A stretch of DNA of 64,000 bases, from contig CAVXGU010000003.1 of assembly GCA_963761615.1 (NCBI GenBank), positions 186,001 to 250,000 of the forward strand, in the 5' to 3' direction. Shown piece after piece: positions 36,017 to 44,316 of the stretch. Numbering within the stretch: position 1 is the stretch's first letter; each line of letters begins with the position of its first letter. A model generated the notes under the pieces. That model was not told where the DNA came from. It saw nothing but the letters and a program-made list of their open reading frames with translations, and searched no databases. Position numbers and translations under genes: made by a program. The DNA is from CAVXGU01 sp963761615 (lineage in GTDB: Bacteria > Acidobacteriota > Vicinamibacteria > Vicinamibacterales > CAVVIG01).

Positions 36017-36394
36017 TCAGGGACCGACGCGCTGGGCGTACAGGTTTCGGTCGAAGTCTTCGTCGCTGATCCTGGCCACGCCGGTCATCGTGTCGCCGTC
36101 GACCGTGCCCTCGAACCGGATCTTCTCGTCCTCGACTCCGCCCGGCATCGTCCAGTCGAGCGTGAAGTGATTGCCGTCGATCGTGCCCTTGATGGGGAAA
36201 TCGCCGCTCCGGAAGATTACGAACCCCGTCACCTTGGCGTCCTTCTGCGTGAGTCGCATCGACATCTCGGCCGGCCCGCCCTGCCACTCAACGTCCCACT
36301 CGCCTGCGAGACTGGCCTGAGCCAGGGCGGCGACCTGGTACACGACGCTGATGATGAGCAAGCAGGACTGCGCAGATCGGACGACGGATCGCAT
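36017..36394 (-). CDS. Exported small beta-domain protein
   Basis: The 125-residue product has a signal-like hydrophobic start (SCLLIISVVYQVAALAQA) and then a pattern of short strands (GEWDVEWQGGPAEMSMRL, KVTGFVIFR, GTIDGNHFTLDW, FEGTVDGDTMTGVARI). This is typical of small lipocalin-like or calycin-type exported domains of unknown ligand that occur widely in Acidobacteriota. No catalytic residue stands out. It lies upstream of the symporter gene on the same strand, with 87 bases between them. Confidence 0.6.
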   Translation of the reverse strand: MRSVVRSAQSCLLIISVVYQVAALAQASLAGEWDVEWQGGPAEMSMRLTQKDAKVTGFVIFRSGDFPIKGTIDGNHFTLDWTMPGGVEDEKIRFEGTVDGDTMTGVARISDEDFDRNLYAQRVGP

Positions 36395-36481
36395 GGCTGC
36401 CTCCGGCCTCGACGTCGGTCTATCTTACCGGAGGCCCCGCTTGGCCCCGTGGTCGCAAGGCGGGAGTCGGCAGCCTGGCGC

Positions 36482-37769
36482 CTACGAGCTCGCCAAGGGC
36501 CGCTCGCCGGATACCGGCGCCTCGATCCCGGCGAATCGCTGGACGATGGTCGCGGTCACCAGGTCGCCGACGACGTTCACCGTCGTCCGCGACATGTCGA
36601 GGATGCGATCGATGCCGATGACGATGGCGATGCCCTGCATCGGCGCGCCCACCATACCGAGCACGATCATCGAGGAGCGGAATCGATCCGCCCGGCACGC
36701 CGGCGGTGCCGATGGCCATGACGACCGACATCAGCACGACCAGGATCTGCTGCTGCAGGCCGAGCGAAATCCCGAAGACCTGCGCGACGAAGAGGACCGT
36801 CACGCCTTCGAACAGCGCCGTGCCGTTCATGTTCATCGTCGCGCCGAGCGGCACCACGAAGCCCGCCACTTCGTTCGGGACGCCGAGGCGCTCCTGGGCC
36901 ACCCGGAGCGTGGTCGGCAGCGTGGCGTTGCTCGACGACGTCGAGAAGGCCGTCATGATCACGATCCAGGCTTCCCGGAAGAACTCCCGCGGGTCGCGGC
37001 GGGCAATGAACTTCAGGAAGATCGGATAGACGATCGCCATGAAGAGCGTCAGGCCGGCGATCACGGTCACGACGTAGCGGGCCAGGCTCACGAGCATGCC
37101 GAGGCCGAAGCGCGCCGTCACGCTGAAGATCAGGCAGGCGACGGCGAGCGGCGCCACCGCCATCACCAGGTCGATGATGGCGACCGTGATGTGCGCGAGG
37201 CTCTCGAGGAACTCGATCATCGGCCGCGCGCGGTCCGGCGGGAGGCGCGTCATCGCCACGCCCACCATGAGCGAGAAGAAGATCACGGCCAGCATGTTGA
37301 AGTCGGCCGCCGCCTTCACCGGATTCCGCGGCACGACGTTCACGAGCAGGTCCATGCTGACGCCGCCCTGCGCGAGGCCCATCGCCTGATCCGACTCGCT
37401 CCGATAAGCCTCCATGAGCCCGGTTCGGATCGACGGGTCCAGGTGGGAGCCTGGCTTCACGACGTTCACCATCACCAGGCCGATCGTGGCGGCCAGCGCC
37501 GTCAGGCTGACGAACGTCGCGAGGGTCAGCGCGCCGATGCGCCCGACGCGCGCGACCGAGCCCAGCCCGGCGACGCCGAGCGCGAGCGTGGACACGACGA
37601 GCGGAATGACGACCATGATCAGGGCGTTCAGCCACAGGCGTCCGACGGGATCCGAGAAGACCGCGACGAAGCGGGCCAGTCCGGCCGAGGCGCCGAAGGC
37701 GAGATTGGCGCCCACCCCGAGTACCGCGCCGACGACGAGACTCAGGAGAATCTTGGTGTGCAGCGGCAT
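36482..37769 (-). CDS. Dicarboxylate/amino-acid:cation symporter (DAACS; frameshift in assembly)
   Basis: This inner-membrane symporter has eight or so helices and the family motifs SSSNATLPTTL (serine-rich hairpin) and GATMNMNGTALFEG, the latter matching the substrate and sodium-binding NMDGT motif with Asn for Asp. It should import C4-dicarboxylates or acidic amino acids with protons or sodium. The start is the ATG at 37767-37769 (MPLHTKILLSLVVG). The last 60 residues are in another frame: GGSIPL is followed by MIVLGMVGAPMQGIAIVIG if one base is removed near 36672. The span is one over a multiple of three. The intergenic region with the divergent pseudo-receiver/PilZ gene (37770-37918) holds an inverted repeat. 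Confidence 0.88.
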
Positions 37770-37864
37770 GGAGCCTGTGACGCTACCGGGCGCGTGCAAC
37801 CATGTCAACCCGACCATCCTGTCAGGAGGGTCTCCGATTTGTAAGGACGCGCACCCGCGCTCGC

Positions 37865-37885
37865 CGCGAATTGGAACGATTCGCG
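37865..37885. promoter_or_regulatory. Perfect 7-7-7 inverted repeat in divergent promoter region
   Basis: CGCGAAT (37865-37871), a seven-base spacer and ATTCGCG (37879-37885) form a perfect palindrome between the symporter gene and the pseudo-receiver/PilZ gene, 34 bases before the latter's start. It has the size of a dimeric regulator site. The regulator is not known. Confidence 0.55.
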
Positions 37886-37918
37886 CTGGCACGGGGCGTG
37901 CTTCGCCGGGGTCGGAGC

Positions 37919-38620
37919 ATGTTCACCAAGCCCCGGGTAATCGTGGCCTGCCCATCGGGCGACGAGCGCGAGACGGTGGCCGAGTGGCTGTCGTCGGAAG
38001 GGTTCGAGCCCGTGCGCCTGCCGTCGCCACTCTCGGCCGCCGGCGAGATCGCCGAGCGCGGCGCCGCCCTCCTCGTGACCGAGCTGAGCTTCGCCCTGCG
38101 CGACGGCCTCCTCCAGGTGTGGCGCTCGCGCTATCCGAAGACGCCGGTCGTGGTCGTCGGCGACGTCGATCTCGCCGCCCAGACGCGCATGGAGAACCTG
38201 GGCGCGATCTACATCGAGCGTCCTCTCGATCGTGCGCACGTGATCTGCATGGCGCAGATCGCCGTGCTCGAGGGCCGGCCGCAACGGAAGTCGCCGCGGA
38301 AGATGGCGAGCGTCGACGCCGTCGCGAACGGTGTCCGCGCGCGCATCGTCGACGTGAGCAACGAGGGGCTGCGGCTGGAACTGCCGGGCATCCGGATCGC
38401 CCCGCCGCCGCCGCCGGTGTTCAAGGTCGCGGTGCCGCTGCTCGGCGTCGCCTTCACCGTGCAGCGTATGTGGACCGGCGCTCACGCCGACCCCAACTAC
38501 CGCTGGTGCGGCGGGGCGCTGGCGGGCAACCACGGGCGCGCGGATCGGATCTGGCGCGGCCTCGTGGAGACCGCCACCTCCGAGGACGAGCCGTTCACCG
38601 ACTCGCTCCGGCTGCGGTAG
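37919..38620 (+). CDS. Pseudo-receiver (Asp to Glu) with PilZ-like domain
   Basis: I start at the ATG 37919 (MFTKPRVIVACPSGDE); the open frame begins further upstream without a likely start. Residues about 5-115 have the fold pattern of a response-regulator receiver, but the phospho-acceptor position is Glu (LLVTELSF) and the acidic pocket is missing. A Glu there often mimics constant phosphorylation. Residues about 120-233 look like a PilZ-type beta-barrel (RIVDVSNEGLRLELPG, where DxSxxG would be DVSNEG). The first Arg motif is weak (RKSPRKMASVDA). It is therefore a candidate c-di-GMP adaptor that is not controlled by phosphorylation. Its role is unknown. The neighbours are unrelated transport and propeller genes. 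Confidence 0.7.
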   Translation: MFTKPRVIVACPSGDERETVAEWLSSEGFEPVRLPSPLSAAGEIAERGAALLVTELSFALRDGLLQVWRSRYPKTPVVVVGDVDLAAQTRMENLGAIYIERPLDRAHVICMAQIAVLEGRPQRKSPRKMASVDAVANGVRARIVDVSNEGLRLELPGIRIAPPPPPVFKVAVPLLGVAFTVQRMWTGAHADPNYRWCGGALAGNHGRADRIWRGLVETATSEDEPFTDSLRLR

Positions 38621-38722
38621 TCCGGCGCCCGCGTCCACCCCAACCCGACCCGACCCGACCCGCGACGCGGCGGAGGCGTCCCGCGCCCGCACTGATGTAG
38701 AGTTGGCGCCGGGAGAATCGCC

Positions 38723-39856
38723 ATGCATTCGAGCAGGAAGGGCCGGACCCTCGTCGCCGGCGCCGTGGTATTCGTCGCGCTCGGCGTCGCCGAGCGCGCC
38801 CTCGAGCGGCGCGCCCATGCCCAGCCGCCCGCGCCGCCGATGTTCCAGGTCGATCCGGCCTGGCCGAAAGTGCCGCCGCAGTGGACGCTCGGCCAGGTCG
38901 CCGGGATCGCGGTCGACGGCATCGACCACATCTGGATCATCCAGCGGCCGTGGTCGCTCGAGTCCGACGAGCAGGCCAAGAACCCGGAGGCCGAGTGCTG
39001 CACGCCCGCGCCGCCGGTGATGGAATTCGATCAGGCTGGCAACTACGTCCAGGGCTGGGGCGGTCCCGGCGCGGGGTACGAGTGGCCGCTCGACGAGCAC
39101 ACGATCTTCGTCGACTACAAGGACAACGTCTGGATCTCGTCGGCCGGCGGCCCGCACCTCAAGGACCGCACCGAGAACATGATCCTGAAGTTCACGCGCG
39201 CGGGGAAGTTCCTGATGCAGATCGGCCATCGAGGCCAGAGCAAGGGCAGCCTCGACACGGCGAACTTCAACAACGCCGCCGACATCTACGTCTACCCGAA
39301 GACGAACGAAGTCTTCGTGGCCGACGGGTACGTGAACCGCCGCGTGATCGTCCTCGACGCCGACACGGGCGCCTTCAAGCGGCTGTGGGGCGCCTACGGC
39401 AAGCCGCCCGACGACAGCGTCTCGAACAAGCCCACCTACGAAGGCCCGGGCAACCCGCAGTTCAACACCGTCCACGGCATCCGCGTGTCGAACGACGGGC
39501 TGGTGTACGTCGCCGATCGGCTCAACAACCGCGTCCAGATCTTCACGATCGACGGCAAGTTCCAGCGCGAGATCTTCGTCGAGCGCAAGACGCGGCTGCT
39601 CGGCACGGCGTTCTCCATCGCGTTCTCGCCGGATCCCGGGCAGCGATATCTCTATCTGGCGGACGCCGGCAACGGGCGGATCCACATCTACGAGCGGAAG
39701 ACGATGACCGAGGTGGGACACTTCGGACGCATCGGCCGCTATGCCGGCCAGTTCGTCTTCCTGCACAACGTCGCGGCCGACTCGCACGGCAACCTCTACA
39801 CCGCCGAGGTGGGCAGCGGCCGCCGCGCGCAGAAGTTCGTGCTCGTCCAGCCGTGA
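38723..39856 (+). CDS. Exported NHL-repeat beta-propeller protein (peptidylglycine-lyase-like)
   Basis: A signal peptide precedes an approximately six-bladed propeller with NHL-type repeats (VAGIAVDGIDHIWIIQR, DIYVYPKTNEVFVADGYVNRRVI, GIRVSNDGLVYVADRLNNRVQIF, NVAADSHGNLYTAEVGSGRR). The sequence resembles proteins annotated as peptidyl-alpha-hydroxyglycine amidating lyase-like, but the propeller alone does not prove an enzyme. A pair ECCTP occurs early (about residue 91) and may form a disulfide. GGGAG lies ten bases before the ATG at 38723, and a TAGAGT hexamer lies at about 38699. Confidence 0.75.
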   Translation: MHSSRKGRTLVAGAVVFVALGVAERALERRAHAQPPAPPMFQVDPAWPKVPPQWTLGQVAGIAVDGIDHIWIIQRPWSLESDEQAKNPEAECCTPAPPVMEFDQAGNYVQGWGGPGAGYEWPLDEHTIFVDYKDNVWISSAGGPHLKDRTENMILKFTRAGKFLMQIGHRGQSKGSLDTANFNNAADIYVYPKTNEVFVADGYVNRRVIVLDADTGAFKRLWGAYGKPPDDSVSNKPTYEGPGNPQFNTVHGIRVSNDGLVYVADRLNNRVQIFTIDGKFQREIFVERKTRLLGTAFSIAFSPDPGQRYLYLADAGNGRIHIYERKTMTEVGHFGRIGRYAGQFVFLHNVAADSHGNLYTAEVGSGRRAQKFVLVQP

Positions 39857-40248
39857 GGCGGTCGCCCACAGAAATGTGGGCGGTTCGCGCGCCTCTACAG
39901 AAATGTGCGCGGCGCGTCCCCGCGGGCGCGCCGCCGGCCCCGTGAGCCCCGCACGTCCTCCGATCTGCTGTCCGCCGCCTCGCGCGTTTCAGACATTTCT
40001 GTCGATTAAAATCGCCTGGACGACGTTCATGTCGGCAGACCGTCAGACGTGACGATGCTGCCGTTTCATGTCCAAATGACTGGAAATGAAGATGTTAATC
40101 CTGATTGGCGGTAGACGCCTGAGTCTTGGCCCGTGCGTTGCACTTGGAGAGAGTGCGATTACCCGTTCCTCCAAGTTCCGGGGAGGCGGCCGGCTTCACC
40201 CTCCTTACGAGCCGGTCGCCGCTCCGGAACGCACCAACCGAAGAAACT
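39857..40248. other. 392-bp non-coding stretch rich in inverted repeats
   Basis: The gap separates the convergent propeller and acyl-CoA synthetase genes. It contains the palindrome CCCACA-GAAA-TGTGGG (39865-39880) and a second ACAGAAATGT (39897-39906), with the same decamer inverted at 39993-40002. It also holds CGAT-TAAA-ATCG (40003-40014), a two-step hairpin CGGCAG/GTCA/TGAC/CTGCCG (40033-40063), ACTTGGAG/CTCCAAGT (40142-40149 with 40169-40176) and a large hairpin at 40178-40227. No credible open frame, tRNA or transposase is present. It may be a structured RNA or the remains of a mobile element. Confidence 0.6.
40178..40227 (-). terminator. 18-bp near-perfect hairpin after acyl-CoA synthetase gene
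   Basis: Bases 40178-40195 pair with 40210-40227 with one mismatch and two G-U pairs around a 14-base loop. On the minus strand the hairpin begins 21 bases after the stop codon of the synthetase gene. No U-tract follows, so it may be a rho-independent-like end, an RNA-stabilising structure or an element end. Confidence 0.5.
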
Positions 40249-41853
40249 CTAGGCTCTCACCTGTGCGGACGGGCTCTGCTCCACGGCCATCTGGCGAACG
40301 GCGCGCAGGTCGACCTTGCCCGAGCCGAGCGTGGGCAGCGCGGCGACCCGGTGCAGGTCCTCGCGCTTGGGCAGCCAGAGCTTCGGCAGCCCGCTCCGGC
40401 CGAGCCGCTCCCAGAGCTCCTGCGGCGTGACGTCGGGATCGGTGTAGAAGGCGACGAGGCGCTCGCCGCGCGACTCGTCCGGCACGGCGGTGACCACCGA
40501 CGCGCACTGGTCGGCGATGAGCGCCGCGATCGAGTCTTCGATCTTGACGTGCGGCACCATCTCGCCGCCGATCTTGCTGAACCGCGACAGGCGATCCGTG
40601 ATGTACACGAACCCGTCGGCGTCGAGGCGGCCGATGTCGCCCGTGACGTACCAGCCATCGCGCATGGCGCGCCTGGTGCGCTCCGGCTCGTCGAGGTAGC
40701 CGAGCATCACGTTCGGCCCCCGCACCAGCAACAGGCCCTCGGCGTCCGTGAGGGTGTCCTCGCCGGTCTCGAGGTCGACGACCTTCACCTCGACACCCGG
40801 GAGCGGCCGTCCGACGGAACCGGCCCGAATCCCCCAGTGCCTCGACCGGCCCTCGATCCTCGGGACGTTCACCGACACGACCGGCGCCGTCTCGGTGCAG
40901 CCGTAGCCCTCGAGCAGATCGATGCCGAACCTCTCGCGAAATGCCCGCGCGGTCGGCTCCCGCAGCTTCTCGGCGCCGACCACGGCGTACTTGAGACGTG
41001 CGAACTGTTCCGGCCGGCACTTGCGGACGTATCCCGCCGCGAACGTCGGCGTGCTGATGAGGAAGGTGACCCGGTAGGATTCGCACAGCTCGCCGATCGT
41101 CTTGGCGTCGGTCGGATTCGGATGGTAGACGACGCCGAAGCCCTGGATCAGCGGATACCAGATCGTGCCCGTGAAGCCCAGCGAGTGAAAGAAGGGCAGG
41201 ATTCCGATGAGCGTGTCGTCCGGGTCCATGATGAACGCGCCGGTCACGCTGCCGATGTTGCCCAGGATGTTGCGATGGGCGAGCATGACGCCCTTCGGCA
41301 CCCCCGTGCTGCCGCTCGAGAAGATGATTGTCGCGAGTGAGTCGGCGGTCGCGGCGGCGGCGGCTGTGCCCCCGTACCGGCGGAGGAGCGTTTCCGCCGG
41401 CAGGAGCCGCGCCTCGATCAGCGCGGCGACTCGCTCGATCGTACCGATCCGCGGCAGCACGTCTTCCAGGTAGACCAGGCTCGAGGCGATCGACGCGGGC
41501 GGCGTGATGTTCGCTTTCTGGAGGAAAGCCCGCGAGGTCAGGATGGTCTGCAGCCCGCATCGCTCCGCCGCGTAGGCCATCGCGTCGGGCCCGGCGGTGA
41601 AGTTGAGATTCACCGACACCTTGCCGGCCAGCGCGACCGCGACGTTGGCGAGGGCGCCGCCAACCGACGCCGGCAGCAGGAGCCCGACATTCGGCTGCCC
41701 CTCGGTGCGGCGCCGGACCCAGCGGGCCAGGATCAGACTGCCGGCCAGCGTCCGGCCGAACGTGAGCGTGCGCCCCGTCGAATCGGCCATGCAGAAGGAT
41801 CCCCAGAGGCGCCTGGCGGTGGCGACGAACGCCCGAGGGAGCGTGTCCGGCAT
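40249..41853 (-). CDS. AMP-forming acyl-CoA/acyl-ACP synthetase (Aas C-terminal-like)
   Basis: The 534-residue enzyme activates a fatty acid with ATP to the acyl adenylate and transfers it to CoA or ACP. Visible motifs are IIFSSGSTGVPKGVMLAHRN (P-loop-like), GYGCTETAPVVS, GWYVTGDIGRLD and ITDRLSRFSKIGGEMV with the catalytic hinge region; the Lys of GSGKVDLRAV is near the end. The best overall match in memory is the C-terminal synthetase half of Aas (2-acylglycerophosphoethanolamine acyltransferase/acyl-ACP synthetase), without the MFS and acyltransferase parts. The ATG 41851-41853 is the likely start (MPDTLPRAFVATARRLWG), though the frame stays open further. The gene is isolated: divergent from the L,D-transpeptidase gene and convergent with the propeller gene. 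Confidence 0.85.
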   Translation of the reverse strand: MPDTLPRAFVATARRLWGSFCMADSTGRTLTFGRTLAGSLILARWVRRRTEGQPNVGLLLPASVGGALANVAVALAGKVSVNLNFTAGPDAMAYAAERCGLQTILTSRAFLQKANITPPASIASSLVYLEDVLPRIGTIERVAALIEARLLPAETLLRRYGGTAAAAATADSLATIIFSSGSTGVPKGVMLAHRNILGNIGSVTGAFIMDPDDTLIGILPFFHSLGFTGTIWYPLIQGFGVVYHPNPTDAKTIGELCESYRVTFLISTPTFAAGYVRKCRPEQFARLKYAVVGAEKLREPTARAFRERFGIDLLEGYGCTETAPVVSVNVPRIEGRSRHWGIRAGSVGRPLPGVEVKVVDLETGEDTLTDAEGLLLVRGPNVMLGYLDEPERTRRAMRDGWYVTGDIGRLDADGFVYITDRLSRFSKIGGEMVPHVKIEDSIAALIADQCASVVTAVPDESRGERLVAFYTDPDVTPQELWERLGRSGLPKLWLPKREDLHRVAALPTLGSGKVDLRAVRQMAVEQSPSAQVRA

Positions 41854-41994
41854 GAGTCGGCTGAGATTGTAGCCGACCGTAGGCGCCCACCGGAGCCAGG
41901 GACACCGGCGATCCGGCAGAGCCGCCACCGGTATCGTCAAAGGCCCGTCAGACCGTCGTTTACGGACGGCAAAGCTGTTGCTTGGCAAACAGGC

Positions 41995-43699
41995 ATGGGC
42001 TCGTGCGCACGGCCAGCCGCGATCGGCATCGTCCTCCTGTTGGGCGTGGCGGGGTGCACGGACGGGGTCGCGACGGAGTCGGCTCCCGCCGGTGCGCCGA
42101 CCGGCGGCCTGCAGACGGAGCTGGCGCAGTTGGCGGCCGCGATCGAGGCGCGCGTCAGCGGCGAACGGGTCCCGGGCGCCGTGTCGCGCCAGGAGCGCGC
42201 GCAGCTGATCGGAATGTACGCGCCCGACTCGTACGCGCCGCTGTGGGTCGGCCCCGCGGGACAGCCGACCGAGAACGCCCGCGACGCGCTGCGGCTCCTC
42301 GAGGACGCGCCGGATCAGGGCCTCCACGCGGCGGACTACGACGTGCCGCGCCTCGACGGGCTCGCGTCGGCGCTCGATGCCGGGCGGACGCCGAGTGTGC
42401 CCGACGTCTCGGCGTTCGACGTCGGTCTCAGCCTGAACACGCTGCGCTTCCTCCACGACGTGCATCTGGGGCGTGTCGATCCGGGGGCGCTCGGCCTCGA
42501 GGCGCTGCCGCCGCGGCAGGCTCCGGACTTCGTCTCGCTGCTGCGGTCGGCGATTGCCGATCACCGGGTCGCGCAGACGGCGGCCGATCTGGCGCCGCCG
42601 CTCGGGCTGTACCGCGCGCTCGTCGCGGCGCTGCCGCGCTACCGCGATCTCGCCGCGCGGACGGATTCTCGGAGCCGTGCCCGCGGGGCCGACGGTCCAT
42701 CCCGGCGACCGCTACGGGTCGGTGGGCGTCCTTTCCCGCACGCTCGTGGCGCTCGGCGACTGGCCGGACGACGCGCCGCCGCCGGCCCCGTCCGACGTCT
42801 ATGCGGGCGCCGTGGTCGACGCCGTGCGGCACTTCCAGACGCGCCACGGCCTCGAACCGGACGGAATCCTGGGATCGACGACGGTGGCTGCGCTCGACGT
42901 GCCGCTGGCGTGGCGCGCACGGCAGATCGAGCTCTCGCTCGAGCGCCTGCGCTGGCTCCCGCCGTTCACCGAGAGCCGGCTGATCCTCGTGAACATCCCC
43001 GCCTTCCGGTTGTCGGCGTGGAACGCCGTTCCGCCGGAGACGCCGCCGGCGCTCTCGATGAGCGTGATCGTCGGGCGGGCCCTCAAGACCGAGACGCCGG
43101 TCTTCACGGCCGACATGCGCTATCTGATCTTCCGGCCGTACTGGAACGTGCCGATGTCGATCGTGCGCAAGGAGGTGCTGCCGGCGATTGCGAAGGATCC
43201 AGACTACCTGGACCGCGAGAACATGGAGATCGTGTGGGGGCAGAGCGACGACGCCCGGCCGATGCCGGCGACGAAGGAGAACCTGGCCCTGCTCCGCCAG
43301 GGTCTGCTGCGCCTGCGCCAGCGGCCAGGGCCGAAGAACTCACTCGGCCTCGTGAAGTTCATGTTCCCCAACGAGGAGGCCGTGTACCTGCACGGCACGC
43401 CGGCGACGGAGCTGTTCGCGAGGGCGCGCCGAGACTTCAGCCACGGCTGCGTGCGCGTCGAGAATCCGGTGGCGCTCGCCGGGTGGGTGCTCGAGGATCC
43501 GGCGGAATGGCCGCCGCAGGCGATCGCCGACGCGATGCAGGGCGCGGACACGCACCGCGTCGACCTCGCGCACCCCGTCCAGGTGATTCTGTTCTATCTG
43601 ACCGCGACCGTGGCGCCGGAGGACGGCACCGTGCGGTTCGCAAACGACATCTACGATCGCGACGCGAGCCTCGACGCCGCGCTCCGCCGTCCACGCTGA
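41995..43699 (+). CDS. L,D-transpeptidase lipoprotein, YkuD with PG-binding domain (frameshift in assembly)
   Basis: The product begins with a lipoprotein signal (IGIVLLLGVAGC), so it is anchored by the lipobox Cys. A helical N-terminal domain similar to YcbB/LdtD (GMYAPDSYAPLWVG) is followed by a peptidoglycan-binding motif (VDAVRHFQTRHGLEPDGILG). The YkuD catalytic domain then follows, with VYLHGTPA and the active-site SHGCVRVENP. It should form 3-3 crosslinks in peptidoglycan. The N-terminal and C-terminal parts are in different frames and join near 42655-42672 (ALPRYRDLAAR to GAVPAGPTVHPGD); the span is one base over a multiple of three. The start ATG at 41995 has no clear ribosome site. 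The gene ends 112 bases before the M15-type gene on the other strand. Confidence 0.87.
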
Positions 43700-43712
43700 G
43701 CGCCGGCACCCA

Positions 43713-43811
43713 CACCCGCACCCGCACCCGCACCCGGCACCAAGCACGTGGCACCAAGCACCCGGCACCCGGCACCAGCACCTGGCGCCTGGTGCCAGGC
43801 ACCCGGCGCCC
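43713..43811. repeat. Tandem CACCCG array and GGCACC repeats between convergent genes
   Basis: Four copies of CACCCG (43713-43736) run into two copies of GGCACCAAGCAC (43736-43747, 43750-43761). A perfect 8-bp hairpin GGCACCAG-N10-CTGGTGCC (43771-43796) follows. The final CCCGGCGCCCTTA (43802-43814) is identical to 58245-58257. The array spans the gap between the L,D-transpeptidase gene and the M15-type gene. Confidence 0.75.
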
Positions 43812-44245
43812 TTACCAGGCCCTTACCCGGCCGGTATCGACGTGAACGAAGTTCGAGGCGGGTGGAGGCTGTTCTTGGCGACGTCCTCGCTGTGCTCGCG
43901 CAGCATCTCGTTGGTCGCCGGCGAGCGATAGCCCGAGATCACCTGGAACGGAGTGTTCGTGCCGGTCGCCCGCGTGAGCCCGTGCAGCAGATCGAGGAGC
44001 GCCGGATCGATCACGTGCACGTCACCGGTCCGGAAGTCGCGCAGGAAGTGATTGACCGTCGTCAGCGCATCCGGCAGGTAGCGGCCCTGATCGAAGTACT
44101 CGATCGACAGGCGCTCGCCGGTGTGGGTGTGCAGGAAGTCGAGGGCACGCGACGGTGCCACGGCGGCCAGCGCGCTCCTGGACGCCGCGAGGATGGGTGC
44201 GGCGGCGGCGATCGCAACGACGAACTGTCGGCGTGAAAGAGACAC
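43812..44245 (-). pseudogene. YcbK-like (DUF882/peptidase M15-type) gene with internal deletion
   Basis: The start, taken at GTG 44243-44245, has a Tat-type signal (SRRQFVV then AAAAPILAASRSALA). It is followed by the family sequence ALDFLHTHTGERLSIEYF, VISGYRSPATNEMLREHSE and VAKNSLH, the last His being a zinc ligand. In intact members about 45-50 further residues follow, including an Asp ligand. Here the reading frame runs directly into PPRTSFTSIPAG and stops at 43823. In the next frame the same bases read SNFVHVDTGRVRAW and stop at TAA 43812-43814, which is the normal C-terminus with the last zinc His. So the middle of the catalytic domain is missing and the frame is broken at about 43858. 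This is a real deletion or an assembly collapse. As given, the enzyme cannot be active. Confidence 0.72.
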
Positions 44246-44316
44246 GGGGTAGAAACTATCGGCAGCACGCGACCGCGGTGTCAACCGCAATGCGACTCCT
44301 GTGGGATGATGAGGAC

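Noticed and set aside
38640..38662. CCCGA pentanucleotide run as a functional repeat
   Set aside because: Only about three to four short copies; this can arise from base composition, and it lies in a short spacer with no other signal.
39865..40002. Ends of an insertion sequence (ACAGAAATGT copies)
   Set aside because: No transposase remnant, no target duplication and no second copy of a longer inverted end could be found. It is kept only as part of the non-coding region.
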